From contig CANQFR010000008.1 in the NCBI GenBank assembly GCA_947599905.1, forward strand, positions 1-34,854: a stretch of DNA of 34,854 bases, given 5' to 3'. The translations under genes and the position numbers were made by a program. Position 1 is the first letter of the stretch. Every line of letters starts with the position of its first letter. Shown in pieces: positions 25,738 through 34,642 of this stretch. The notes beneath the pieces are model-generated. The model had not been told where the DNA came from. It made no database searches and saw only the letters and a list, made by a program, of their open reading frames with translations. This stretch comes from an uncultured Lachnospiraceae bacterium (GTDB taxonomy: Bacteria > Bacillota > Clostridia > Lachnospirales > Lachnospiraceae).

Positions 25738-27006
25738 ATGATGGAACCATTCAGGGAGAAAGTATGGCTCTCGTCTCCGACGATGCATGGGGACGAACTG
25801 AGATATGTGACGGAAGCCATTGAGAAGAACTGGGTCAGCACCGTGGGTGAGAACCTGACGGAACTGGAGAAGCTGGCGAGAGAGTACATAGGCTGCGGCA
25901 GCGCGGTGGCGTTGTCGAGCGGTACCGCGGCGCTCCACCTGGCGGTGAAGCTTGCGGGGGAGCGGCTCTACGGCCAGCCAAGGGCCGGGCATGGGACACT
26001 GGAAGGAAAGAGGGTGTTCTGTTCGGACATGACCTTCGACGCCACGGTGAACCCGGTGGCCTATGAGGGCGGCGAGGCCGTCTTCATCGACTCGGAGTAC
26101 GAGACCTGGAATATGGATCCCCTGGCACTGGAAAAGTCCTTTGAAATCTACCCGGATGTGAAACTGGTGGTGCTGGCGAACCTGTACGGGACGCCCGCGA
26201 AGCTGGATGAGATCCGGGAGGTCTGTAAGAAACATGATGCGCTGCTAGTGGAGGATGCGGCTGAGTCTCTGGGGGCGACATACAAGGGTGTCCAGACCGG
26301 AAATTTCGGCAGCTACAATGTCATTTCCTTCAACGGCAACAAGATCATTACCGGAAGTTCCGGCGGGATGCTTCTGACAGATGATATAGAAGCGGCGGAC
26401 AAGGCGCGGAAATGGTCGACACAGAGCCGTGAGGCTGCGCCGTGGTACCAGCATGAGGAACTGGGGTACAACTACCGGATGAGCAATATCATCGCGGGGA
26501 TCGTCCGCGGGCAGTTCGGGTATCTGGGGGAACATATCCGGCAGAAGAAAGAGATCTACATGAGGTATAAGGAAGGCTTTAAGGACCTGCCGGTGAGGAT
26601 GAACCCGTACATAGAGGGGGAGATGGAGCCGAACTTCTGGCTGAGCTGCCTGTTGATTGACCGTGAGGCTATGTGTCGGCAAGTACGGGGAGAGAAGGAC
26701 TCGCTGTATGTATCGGAGACGGGAAAGAGCTGTCCGACGGAGATATTGGAGAAGCTGGCGGCACACAATGCGGAGGGACGACCGATCTGGAAACCGATGC
26801 ACCTGCAGCCGGTGTACCGGATGAATCCGTTCATCACAAAAGATGGGAACGGAAGGGCGAGGTCGAACGCTTACATTGATGCCGGCAAAGCTCTGGATGT
26901 GGGGGCGGATATTTTTGCAAGGGGACTGTGCCTGCCGAGTGACAATAAGATGACGGAGGAGCAGCAGAGAGTCATCATTGGGATAGTCAGAAGCTGTTTT
27001 GGATAA
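25738..27006 (+). CDS. PglE-like DegT/DnrJ/EryC1 sugar aminotransferase
   Basis: The frame is open from 25657, but ATG 25738 is preferred: a CAGGGAAT site is just upstream and the protein then starts MMEPFREKVWLSSPTMHGDE, as in PglE-type enzymes. It has 422 residues. AVALSSGTAALHLAVKLAGE binds the PLP phosphate, LVEDAAESLGATY holds the ring-contacting aspartate, and SFNGNKIITG carries the PLP lysine (K202). It would transfer an amino group to the 4-keto sugar made by the preceding dehydratase, giving a UDP-4-amino-4,6-dideoxy-HexNAc. No PglD-type acetyltransferase follows, so the fate of the 4-amino group is open. A strong hairpin lies 5 bases after the stop. Confidence 0.9.
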   Translation: MMEPFREKVWLSSPTMHGDELRYVTEAIEKNWVSTVGENLTELEKLAREYIGCGSAVALSSGTAALHLAVKLAGERLYGQPRAGHGTLEGKRVFCSDMTFDATVNPVAYEGGEAVFIDSEYETWNMDPLALEKSFEIYPDVKLVVLANLYGTPAKLDEIREVCKKHDALLVEDAAESLGATYKGVQTGNFGSYNVISFNGNKIITGSSGGMLLTDDIEAADKARKWSTQSREAAPWYQHEELGYNYRMSNIIAGIVRGQFGYLGEHIRQKKEIYMRYKEGFKDLPVRMNPYIEGEMEPNFWLSCLLIDREAMCRQVRGEKDSLYVSETGKSCPTEILEKLAAHNAEGRPIWKPMHLQPVYRMNPFITKDGNGRARSNAYIDAGKALDVGADIFARGLCLPSDNKMTEEQQRVIIGIVRSCFG

Positions 27007-27010
27007 AGCG

Positions 27011-27039
27011 TCTGCCCCGCAGTGTGACTGCGGGGCAGA
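27011..27039. terminator. bidirectional hairpin between convergent genes
   Basis: A perfect 12-bp stem CTGCCCCGCAGT/ACTGCGGGGCAG (13 bp with the flanking T-A pair) has a 3-base loop and separates the plus-strand aminotransferase from the minus-strand Rpn gene. The tails are only weakly T-rich (TAAAAC one way, GCTTTATCC the other). It would hinder the plus-strand polysaccharide transcript unless an antiterminator such as LoaP acts. Confidence 0.65.
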
Positions 27040-27056
27040 TAAAACTTAGATACGTG

Positions 27057-27926
27057 TTAATTTGTCGTGGAATTCTGGATGCCAGCATCCGCAAGGAGTT
27101 GGCGCAGCCGCTGGAGTTCTGAGTTCAGCTGCTGATTCTCGGAATTCAACCGCTGCCTTTCGGAATTCAGCTGCGTGATCTCGTCTTTCATCCAGCCGAC
27201 GCTTCGGTAATAGTCTTCGCGGGCCTCGCATTGCTGGCGGATCTTTTCGTCCTCACTTAATACGACGGCGGTGCGGGCAGCTTCATTGAGTATGGGATAT
27301 TGCTCAGCCATCTTTTTCAGCTCCTTCCATGTGGTGGCTTTGAAGAGACGCGCCCAGTAGTCGATATGGTAGGTTTTGTCCTCTTTCGTAGCCAGACTGA
27401 TCTGCTTTAAGTCTAACACAGAAAGACGCAGTTTGTCACTATATATTTTGTGGGATTTCACGTTCATCAGGCGATAGGTCGCGAAGAATTCCGGGGCCTC
27501 AGGAAACAGCGTGAAATCCAGAATCCCGATCTGGACAGCCGGGAGAATGTCTTTATAATTCCCGCCTTTGTTCAGACTGTCAAAGGAACGGCAGAGATAG
27601 CACTGGGAGCGTTCCACCCAGTTGCTGGCGTTAACGACCTGCATTTCCAAATTCGCGCTCATGCGGTTATCCAGAAGGATCCGGATATCGAGAAGGAAAT
27701 CCTTCTCGCCGATCTGTCTGCCGAGTTCGACAGGATTGAGGATCAGGACCTCGTGGACTTCTTCCTCATTCAGATGCAGGAGCGAGCAGACCAGGGCCTT
27801 GAGGACGCGGTTATTCTCCTGCATGAGGGCGCGGAAGAAATAGTCGTTGGTCAGATGGAAGGGCAGTTCGCCATTAAACTGGGACAGGTCGATGCCAGCA
27901 TAGGCATCGGGGTTAAGGTAAGTCAT
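27057..27926 (-). CDS. Rpn-family PD-(D/E)XK nuclease/putative transposase
   Basis: The protein has 289 residues, with AAGGAGG 9 bases before the ATG at 27926. It contains NDYFFRALMQENNRVLKALV, then KDFLLDIRILLDN (D80) and ANLEMQVVN (E94, Q96), the D...ExQ signature of Rpn/YhgA-like recombination-promoting nucleases. WVERSQCYLCRSFDSLNKGG is a typical family segment. The C-terminus (about 246-277) is a coiled coil of near-identical 7-residue units (LNSERQR, LNSENQQ, LNSELQR). It is transcribed against the surrounding polysaccharide genes from its own promoter, so it looks like an insertion into the locus. Such genes are numerous and mobile in Lachnospiraceae. The nuclease function rests on family knowledge. 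Confidence 0.88.
   Translation of the reverse strand: MTYLNPDAYAGIDLSQFNGELPFHLTNDYFFRALMQENNRVLKALVCSLLHLNEEEVHEVLILNPVELGRQIGEKDFLLDIRILLDNRMSANLEMQVVNASNWVERSQCYLCRSFDSLNKGGNYKDILPAVQIGILDFTLFPEAPEFFATYRLMNVKSHKIYSDKLRLSVLDLKQISLATKEDKTYHIDYWARLFKATTWKELKKMAEQYPILNEAARTAVVLSEDEKIRQQCEAREDYYRSVGWMKDEITQLNSERQRLNSENQQLNSELQRLRQLLADAGIQNSTTN
27110..27173 (-). repeat. three 21-base coiled-coil repeats at the 3' end of the Rpn gene
   Basis: Three in-frame 21-base units encode LNSERQR, LNSENQQ and LNSELQR. Gain or loss of a unit would lengthen or shorten the heptad coil without a frameshift. Confidence 0.7.
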
Positions 27927-28056
27927 TAATACATTCCTCCTTCATGGTGCTTTGTGGATGGTTTCCGAGGTTCTGTTGCCCGCGGGATGCTTCCGCGCAG
28001 GCGTATCTTTCGTATGGGATCCGCCGGTGAATGTGCCGGGCAAGATGCCGGAGAAG

Positions 28057-28121
28057 TAAAAGACGGGCGACAGAGCGCCCGCCGATGTAATTATCATAGC
28101 ATGGATGGAAGAGAATGGCAA
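28057..28121 (-). promoter_or_regulatory. promoter and attenuator-like hairpin of the Rpn gene
   Basis: On the minus strand TTGCCA (28116-28121) and TATGAT (28093-28098) are spaced by 17 bases. Right at the expected start, GCGGGCG (28076-28082) pairs with CGCCCGT (28063-28069) and is followed by CTTTTA, a short terminator-like element about 130 bases before the ATG. It could attenuate the gene. The rest of the 27927-28195 gap shows no convincing plus-strand promoter; TACAAT near 28166 lacks a -35. Confidence 0.5.
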
Positions 28122-28195
28122 GTGGTTATTAGTGAAAGGGTAATAGCTATCTTATTGTCAATATTGGTACAATGCTTTGGAGATTAGTGTGTCGG

Positions 28196-28909
28196 ATGAA
28201 AATGAAGATAAAAACTGAATATATATATGAGAAGTATATGAAACGCATTTTTGACATTATTTGTGCAATATCTGCGATAGTAGTATTTTGGTGGCTTTAT
28301 CTTATTCTGGCGATGATGATTCGTTTAAAACTAGGCTCTCCAGTTCTATTTATACAGCTTCGTCCGGGGAAAATAGACAAAAGGACAGGAAGGGAACGGA
28401 TATTTAAGTTATATAAATTTCGTACAATGACGGATGAGCGAGACGCAAATGGGAATCTGTTACCTGATGAAAAGAGAATGACTCCTTTTGGCGCACGACT
28501 TAGAGAAACAAGTCTGGATGAGTTGCCGGAATTATTTAATATCATAAGAGGCGATATGAGTTTGGTTGGACCGAGACCTCAGCTTGTCCGTGACATGGTG
28601 TTTATGACTCCTGTGCAGAGAATGCGGCATAGCGTACTTCCGGGGCTAACGGGTTTGGCTCAGATTAATGGAAGAAATAATATATCTTGGGAAGATAAGT
28701 TACGTTGGGATTTGCAATACATAAAACATATTTCATTTCGGACGGATATAGCGATACTACTGAGGACTGTTTTTAAAGTAATAAAAAAGGATGATATTGT
28801 GACAGATGGGATGGAGACATCTGAGGATTTAGGAGATTATCTGTTGCGGATGGAAATGGTAACTCCAGAAGAATATGCTAAAAAGTTGTCTCAAGTATAT
28901 GATCTGTAA
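28196..28909 (+). CDS. undecaprenyl-phosphate sugar phosphotransferase (monotopic PGT, PglC/WcaJ-like)
   Basis: The start is uncertain: the frame opens with ATG at 28172, but 28196 is preferred because GGAGAT lies between the two; the product is then 237 residues. A membrane-inserting hydrophobic segment (about 16-42) is followed by LYKFRTMTDE, RETSLDELPELFNIIRGDMS and LVGPRPQL. D108-E109 is the catalytic Asp-Glu pair of monotopic phosphoglycosyltransferases. It moves a sugar phosphate from a UDP-sugar to undecaprenyl phosphate and so starts the repeat unit; with the dehydratase and aminotransferase upstream, a bacillosamine-type sugar is the likely substrate. From here on the sequence is markedly AT-rich. 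The C-terminal tail after TGLAQINGRN is about 70 residues. Confidence 0.88.
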   Translation: MKMKIKTEYIYEKYMKRIFDIICAISAIVVFWWLYLILAMMIRLKLGSPVLFIQLRPGKIDKRTGRERIFKLYKFRTMTDERDANGNLLPDEKRMTPFGARLRETSLDELPELFNIIRGDMSLVGPRPQLVRDMVFMTPVQRMRHSVLPGLTGLAQINGRNNISWEDKLRWDLQYIKHISFRTDIAILLRTVFKVIKKDDIVTDGMETSEDLGDYLLRMEMVTPEEYAKKLSQVYDL

Positions 28910-28959
28910 TCATAAAATGAGAGAAACAAATGATTATAGAAAGGAAAGTAAAGAAATAA

Positions 28960-29724
28960 ATGAATGGAGATCTTGTGTCAATTATTATGCCGTCATATAA
29001 TACGGCCGCCTATATTGAAGATGCAGTTCAATCTGTTATAGCTCAGACTTATAAGAATTGGGAGCTTATTATTGTAGATGACTGTTCCACCGATAATACT
29101 GATGAAATTGTGACGAAGTTTTTAATTGATCCAAGAATAAGATATTTAAAGAATGATAAAAACAAAGGAGCTGCATTTTCAAGAAACAATGCTCTGCGCG
29201 AAGCGAGAGGGAGATGGATGGCTTTTTTAGATTCGGATGATTTGTGGCTGCCTCAAAAGCTTGAAAGGCAGATTAGTTTTATGATTAAAAATGGATATTC
29301 ATTTACATATACCGATTATAGAACCTGCGTAAATGGAAAATGGCTTACATATATAAATACAGCTCCCGATATTATAAATCGAAAAAAAATGTACGATTAC
29401 TGTTACTTTTCAACGATTACTGTAATGTATGATAAAAATAAAATTGGGCTAATACAAATAAAAGATTTAAGAAAGAATAATGATTATGCAATGTGGCTTC
29501 AAGTAATAGAAAAAGCAAATGCTTATAGACTGCCAGAGTGTTTATCAATTTATATTAAACATGAGGGTTCGGTTTCTAGTGGTTCAAAGATCAACTTAGT
29601 AAAATGGCATTACATATTATTTAGACAAGGTCTTAATAAATCATCAGTGGTTTCTTTCATATTGACCCTTAATAATCTAATACATGGGGTTTGGAAAAAG
29701 ATGTACTATAGGAAAGCACTGTGA
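28960..29724 (+). CDS. family 2 glycosyltransferase
   Basis: The protein has 254 residues. It begins MNGDLVSIIMPSYNTAAYIE and has WELIIVDDCSTDNT, NKGAAFSRNNALREA and WMAFLDSDDLW (DXD-type motif near residues 91-95), the standard GT-A fold landmarks of family 2. There is no membrane anchor. It lies 50 bases after the phosphotransferase and would add a sugar to the lipid-linked unit on the inner membrane face. Donor and linkage cannot be read from sequence. Confidence 0.9.
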   Translation: MNGDLVSIIMPSYNTAAYIEDAVQSVIAQTYKNWELIIVDDCSTDNTDEIVTKFLIDPRIRYLKNDKNKGAAFSRNNALREARGRWMAFLDSDDLWLPQKLERQISFMIKNGYSFTYTDYRTCVNGKWLTYINTAPDIINRKKMYDYCYFSTITVMYDKNKIGLIQIKDLRKNNDYAMWLQVIEKANAYRLPECLSIYIKHEGSVSSGSKINLVKWHYILFRQGLNKSSVVSFILTLNNLIHGVWKKMYYRKAL

Positions 29725-29760
29725 AATTAATAATCAGAAAACCAAAGAAGGTAGCGTAAA

Positions 29761-31083
29761 ATGGATATATATCAGAACATTATAAACCATAAAGATAAGG
29801 TATCCCTTATAGGTCTTGGATACGTTGGTATGCCGATCGCAGTTGCTTTTGCTAAAAAAGGCATTGATGTTATTGGCTTTGATTTAAATAAGGCGAAAAT
29901 TGAATTATATAAAAGTGGTGTTGATCCAACAAAAGAAGTGGGAGATGATGTTATTAAGAATACAAGGGTACATTTTACTTCCGATGAAAAAGATCTTCGA
30001 AAAGCAAAATTTCATATTGTTGCAGTACCGACACCTGTTAATATTGATCATACGCCTGATCTTGCACCTGTAATTGGGGCTAGTGAGATTGTTGGACGAA
30101 ATTTATCAAAAGATTCGGTAATTGTGTTTGAATCTACAGTTTATCCGGGATGCACAGAGGATGTGTGTATTCCAATCCTGGAAAAAGTGTCTGGTTTAAA
30201 GTGTGGCACAGATTTTAGAGTTGGATACTCTCCAGAAAGAATTAATCCTGGTGATAAGGAACATAGACTTGAGAATATCAAAAAAATTGTTTCGGGCTGC
30301 GATAAGGAAGCTCTTCAAGCAATCAAGGCAGTGTATGATCTTGTTATTGAAGTTGGGACTTATCCTGTCAGCAATATAAGAACAGCAGAGGCAATTAAAG
30401 TAGTCGAAAATAGCCAGAGAGATATCAATATTGCCTTTATGAATGAACTGGCTATGGTATTTGATCGCATGGGGATTGACACAAATGAAGTTGTTGATGG
30501 TATGAATACAAAATGGAATGCTTTAGGATTCCGACCGGGGCTTGTTGGTGGCCATTGTATTGGTGTAGACCCTTATTATTTTACATATGAAGCTGAAAAA
30601 CTGGGATATCATAGTCAAATCATTTTGAATGGACGAATTGTAAATGACAGTATGGGAAAGTATGTAGCGGACATTGCGGTTAAAAAGATGGTTGAAGCCG
30701 GACAGGCTCCGAAGAGCTCCAGGGTTGTGATTCTTGGTTTAACTTTTAAGGAAAATTGTCCAGATACGCGAAACAGTAAAGTTGATGATATTGTTAAACG
30801 ATTGAAAGAGTATGGGATTGAGCCAATGGTAGTTGATCCTTGGGCCAATACGCGTGAAGCATTGAATGAGTATGGAATTGTACTGACTAAACTAGAGGAT
30901 GTAAAAAATGTTGACTGCGTGATCGTGGCTGTAGCGCATAGAGAGTTTAGGCTGCTGCCTTTCGATAAGATTAAGGGATTATTCAGAAAATGTGCTGATT
31001 CGAAAAAAGTTCTAATTGATGTTAAAGGGTTATTTGAAATGCAAGAGTTAGTAGCTTCTGGATATTGTTGGTGGAGATTATAG
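29761..31083 (+). CDS. UDP-N-acetylhexosamine 6-dehydrogenase (TviB/WbpA-like)
   Basis: The protein has 440 residues. The N-terminal Rossmann motif VSLIGLGYVGMPIAVAFAKK binds NAD. FESTVYPGCTED, the central VVENSQRDINIAFMNELA segment and GLVGGHCIGVDPYYF with catalytic C266 place it in the nucleotide-sugar 6-dehydrogenase family. The NSQRDINIAFMNEL wording fits the TviB/WbpA branch, which oxidises UDP-GlcNAc or UDP-GalNAc to the uronic acid with two NAD. It implies an acidic amino-sugar residue in the polymer. AGAAGG lies a few bases upstream of the ATG. Full length and intact. Confidence 0.9.
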   Translation: MDIYQNIINHKDKVSLIGLGYVGMPIAVAFAKKGIDVIGFDLNKAKIELYKSGVDPTKEVGDDVIKNTRVHFTSDEKDLRKAKFHIVAVPTPVNIDHTPDLAPVIGASEIVGRNLSKDSVIVFESTVYPGCTEDVCIPILEKVSGLKCGTDFRVGYSPERINPGDKEHRLENIKKIVSGCDKEALQAIKAVYDLVIEVGTYPVSNIRTAEAIKVVENSQRDINIAFMNELAMVFDRMGIDTNEVVDGMNTKWNALGFRPGLVGGHCIGVDPYYFTYEAEKLGYHSQIILNGRIVNDSMGKYVADIAVKKMVEAGQAPKSSRVVILGLTFKENCPDTRNSKVDDIVKRLKEYGIEPMVVDPWANTREALNEYGIVLTKLEDVKNVDCVIVAVAHREFRLLPFDKIKGLFRKCADSKKVLIDVKGLFEMQELVASGYCWWRL

Positions 31084-31136
31084 AATCAGTATTGAAAGAT
31101 GTGTTGTAATAGGTTTAGATATTATAGGGGATAGTT

Positions 31137-31940
31137 ATGGATGGCAGAGTTCAGGTTTTAGTGGCAACGGTAAATCAAGAAGATTTTAGTCTGGCTGTTA
31201 AAATGAACTTGCAAACACCAGCTGTTATTGCAAATCAGGCAAATTGCTATAAATATGAGAAACAGTATTATAATGACCAAATGATTGAAATGTTCACAAC
31301 CCCAACTAGAGGTGTAGGAATAAACCGAAATTTGGGCCTATTATTGTCTAAGGAAAACATTTTACTATTTGCAGATGATGATGTAGTATATTTTGATGGA
31401 TATGAGAAGATAATATGTGATGCATTTCAGGAAATACCGATGGCAGATGTGATTATTTTCAGTATTGATTTTATCAAAGATGGAATACATCAAGAGAAAG
31501 GCCTTTATAAAAAGGGAAGGGTTCATATCTACAATTCCTTAAAATATGGTACAATATCAGTAGCAATCAGGCGCAGCGCTGTTGAAAAAAAGAATCTTCA
31601 TTTCTCCACGATTTTTGGAGGAGGAACCTTGTATGGTTCTGGTGAAGATTCTCTTTTTATTTTGGATTGTTTGCGAAGCGGGCTGAAGGTATATAGCTAT
31701 CCGACTGTTATTGCGGAAACGTCGCAGGATCAATCATCATGGTTCCACGGTTATAATAAAAAATTTTTCTATGATAAAGGCGCTTGGGCTGCAGCAGCAT
31801 TTCCGAGATGCAAGATTATGATGCTGTTATACTATTCAGTGCGATTTATGAAAGAGAAGGAGATTTCAATGCTTAAAAGCTGGCAATTGCTTGTGAAAGG
31901 AATGAAGGGGTTCGATAGATTGGAATCATATAAAAATTAG
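31137..31940 (+). CDS. GT-A-type glycosyltransferase
   Basis: The protein has 267 residues, with AGGGGA 5 bases before the ATG. It starts with a short strand VQVLVATVNQ rather than the usual family 2 opening, then has RGVGINRNLGLLLSKENIL and LLFADDDVVYFDGY (D80-D82, metal-binding DDD). Later it has YGSGEDSLFILDCLRSGLKV, the acidic segment often holding the catalytic base. Other residues, such as QSSWFHGYNKKFFYDKGAWA, are typical of capsule and EPS transferases. The donor is unknown. It lies between the UDP-sugar dehydrogenase and the Wzy-like gene. Confidence 0.75.
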   Translation: MDGRVQVLVATVNQEDFSLAVKMNLQTPAVIANQANCYKYEKQYYNDQMIEMFTTPTRGVGINRNLGLLLSKENILLFADDDVVYFDGYEKIICDAFQEIPMADVIIFSIDFIKDGIHQEKGLYKKGRVHIYNSLKYGTISVAIRRSAVEKKNLHFSTIFGGGTLYGSGEDSLFILDCLRSGLKVYSYPTVIAETSQDQSSWFHGYNKKFFYDKGAWAAAAFPRCKIMMLLYYSVRFMKEKEISMLKSWQLLVKGMKGFDRLESYKN

Positions 31941-31995
31941 GCTAAACAGTTAGGCTGACAAATAAGATATAAAGTTGCAAAGAAGGTATTGTTCT

Positions 31996-33330
31996 ATGCT
32001 GTTATTCTGTTTATATAATATCGTCCTTCTTTCCCTATTGGCTAGTCTATATGGAAGTATAGGTATAGTTATAGTCGGAACTGTTGGTTTGGGACTAGTT
32101 TGTTTATCTATTTACAGTAAAAAGAATACACAGAAACTGTATAATGTTTTAATAGTGATAACAACTGTTGCTATAGGTTTTATGTTATTAAATTATTATG
32201 CGCTAATTGAGGAATATGGGGAGCCTTATTACGCATTAGATGATAAGTGCTTTGAATATTATGGAAGATCCCTATTCCTAGATGGTATTATCAATTATCG
32301 TGATGTACCATATATAGAAGGTTACGACAATACTAAGGGATATTTAGTTATTATATCGTGGATTTACAGATTATCCGGAGGGATTGCGGGATATCATACG
32401 ATATCCCCGCGGATTCTTAATATATATTTGTGGATATCAATAGTTTCACTAATATATAAGATCCTTAGAGAAAAAGTAGAAGATCGTAGGGCGATCACTG
32501 CAATGTTGATATTGGCCATATTTCCTAATGCGATGTATGTATCTTCGTTCGTTTACAGAGACGTGTTTGTATGTTTCTTATTGATTACTGGGTTTTATAA
32601 TTTTCGTATAATATTTAATAATAAACTCAAAAGAGTGTCATTAATTCGCATAATATTATTTTTATATTCTTTTTATGCGCTTTACTATGCAAGAAAACAA
32701 ATGTTGTATGTTTTTATGGCTTTAATTGTAGTTTTTATTCTTTTTGAATTTGGAAAGCCCAAAAGTATAATAAAAAGATATTGTGTTTGTGGCATTGCTA
32801 TCGGAAGTGTTTTTTTTATATTGTTTGTCACCAACGGTTGGAATTTATTCATATATTCGTTAATCAAATATTCAGCGTATACAGTTACGTTAAGTGATGG
32901 ATTATCCAATTATATTTTTATGATGCCAATATTGCCGTTTGGTTGGATACTGAGGATGGTTTATGGATTCATAGTTCCTTTCCCTGGTGGAATTTTAAAA
33001 CTAGATTATTTAGGGAAACCATTATATAGTTTAACCCAATTACTAATTCAAATGGGAACCATTTTTCAAATTTTTTTAATTCCATATATGCTCAAGAGTA
33101 TAAAGAAGATGGACACTTATGTAGTTTTGTGGGGAGTGTGTTATATGGCTATTGTCATGACAACATTCACATTTAGACATTTTATTATGATGTATCCGAT
33201 GCTGCCGTTGTGTGTTGTTCCAGAGTATGTTCGGACGGATTATGGAAAAAGGAAGAAATATATAGTATATGTATTATTGTTATTATTATTATGTATAGTT
33301 TCTTATTTGGTATTGAAAATGCTGCTGTAA
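31996..33330 (+). CDS. polytopic membrane protein, probable polysaccharide polymerase (Wzy-like)
   Basis: ATG 31996 is chosen because AGAAGG lies 9 bases upstream; the frame extends back to a TTG at 31975 without a good site. The 444-residue product has about ten hydrophobic segments spread over its length, and a long extracellular-type loop at about 65-120 (YYALDDKCFEYYGRS). YRDVFVCFLLITGFYNF and ALYYARKQMLYVFM are typical of EpsG- or Wzy-like polymerases. These proteins join lipid-linked repeat units at the outer face of the membrane. Sequence conservation in the group is low, so an ArnT-like lipid-sugar transferase cannot be excluded. No flippase (Wzx) gene is seen in the window. Confidence 0.65.
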   Translation: MLLFCLYNIVLLSLLASLYGSIGIVIVGTVGLGLVCLSIYSKKNTQKLYNVLIVITTVAIGFMLLNYYALIEEYGEPYYALDDKCFEYYGRSLFLDGIINYRDVPYIEGYDNTKGYLVIISWIYRLSGGIAGYHTISPRILNIYLWISIVSLIYKILREKVEDRRAITAMLILAIFPNAMYVSSFVYRDVFVCFLLITGFYNFRIIFNNKLKRVSLIRIILFLYSFYALYYARKQMLYVFMALIVVFILFEFGKPKSIIKRYCVCGIAIGSVFFILFVTNGWNLFIYSLIKYSAYTVTLSDGLSNYIFMMPILPFGWILRMVYGFIVPFPGGILKLDYLGKPLYSLTQLLIQMGTIFQIFLIPYMLKSIKKMDTYVVLWGVCYMAIVMTTFTFRHFIMMYPMLPLCVVPEYVRTDYGKRKKYIVYVLLLLLLCIVSYLVLKMLL

Positions 33331-33388
33331 TTGTTGCTTAGACACAAAGTGTTTAGGAGTATTGCAGACTGTAATGGAGGCGCTATTT

Positions 33389-34591
33389 ATGGAGATATTA
33401 TTTGTAAGTATGACTCCTCTGATGTCTAATACATCTGCCAATTTAAGTAACATTGGTTGCTTAAAAGGGCTTTTGGAATTAGGACATATAATTGATATGG
33501 TTACATTAGAGCCGGATGCTTGTGGCGTAGGATATGATGCCAGCAATCAATTCATTTTAAATATTAGAAATACTTATTATTTGCCGCAAAATCCAATATA
33601 TAAAAGAATGCGAACGAAGAAAGATGTGTCGAGTGTAAATATAGAGGTGGAATCGAAGAAGAGAATTGTAAAGAATTTTGGGAGATGGATTCGATCTTTG
33701 ATAAATATGTTAATGGTCTTTGATCCACAAATAATTAATGTTTGCAAAATGAAGGTAGGAACTCACTATGATTTAGTAATATCTACTTCAGATCCCAAAT
33801 CTTCACATATATTGGCAGAGCATGTTATAAAAGAGAACCATCTCAAATGCCCTTGGTATCAATATTGGGGGGATCCCATGTATGATGATATTACTAATGA
33901 GTGTGGAATAATAAAAAAAACGAGGCTAAAACATGCAGAACAGAACCTTTTGTCAATGGCAGACAGGATAATTTATGTATCACCATTAACTTGTCGGAAG
34001 CAGAAATTACTATATCCGAAAGAAGCCGTAAAAATGGTGCATGCTGTTCAAGCTTGTATAAAAGAAGATGAAGCCAGTGTTAGTTTTATGCTGAAAGATG
34101 AAGCCAAAGTTACGCTTGGATATTTTGGTGATTATAATAGTAAAATTCGGAATATTGTTCCTTTAGTAGAAGCAATCAAATCTTTTACAATGGGAAAATT
34201 GATCGTAGCTGGATGTGGTGATATTCCAATTCGAGATCAAAACATAGAAATAAACCCAAGATTGCCATATGAGAGAATAGAACAATTGGAGAAAGAAGTA
34301 GATATTTTGGTTGGGATTTGCAATATTAAAGGAACTCAGATACCAGCCAAGTTTTATTATATGGCAGGAACTCAGAAGCCGATTATTATCATCATTGATG
34401 GTGAAAACAGAGAATATCTTTTCAAGCATTTTGAGAGATATAAGAGATATATCATTTGCGAGAACCAACCAAATGAAATTATAAAAGCAATAAATGATGC
34501 TGTAGATCAAATCAGATCAAAGAAGATATATACAGTTCCGGAAGAGCTTAAACCAATAAATGTAGCAGAAAAAATATTAGGGAAACACTGA
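33389..34591 (+). CDS. GT-B glycosyltransferase (family 4-like)
   Basis: ATG 33389 is preferred: GGAGG is 8 bases upstream, whereas the frame's earlier TTG (33362) and ATG (33374) have poor spacing. The product has 400 residues. The N-terminal domain begins MEILFVSMTPLMSNTSANLS and has CLKGLLELGHIIDMVTLEPD, like family 4 transferases. HYDLVISTSDPKSSHILAEH is a shared segment. In the C-terminal Rossmann domain LGYFGDYNSKIRNIVPLVEA, LIVAGCGD and GTQIPAKFYYMAGTQKPIII form the donor site, where IPAKFYYM stands in for the usual acidic-motif region. The acceptor and sugar are unknown. It is the last polysaccharide gene in the window; an insertion-sequence end follows 51 bases later. Confidence 0.82.
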   Translation: MEILFVSMTPLMSNTSANLSNIGCLKGLLELGHIIDMVTLEPDACGVGYDASNQFILNIRNTYYLPQNPIYKRMRTKKDVSSVNIEVESKKRIVKNFGRWIRSLINMLMVFDPQIINVCKMKVGTHYDLVISTSDPKSSHILAEHVIKENHLKCPWYQYWGDPMYDDITNECGIIKKTRLKHAEQNLLSMADRIIYVSPLTCRKQKLLYPKEAVKMVHAVQACIKEDEASVSFMLKDEAKVTLGYFGDYNSKIRNIVPLVEAIKSFTMGKLIVAGCGDIPIRDQNIEINPRLPYERIEQLEKEVDILVGICNIKGTQIPAKFYYMAGTQKPIIIIIDGENREYLFKHFERYKRYIICENQPNEIIKAINDAVDQIRSKKIYTVPEELKPINVAEKILGKH

Positions 34592-34642
34592 TTAATTCAA
34601 ACATTTCTTCGTGAAATGTGGTAAAATATAGGTATCAATTGA

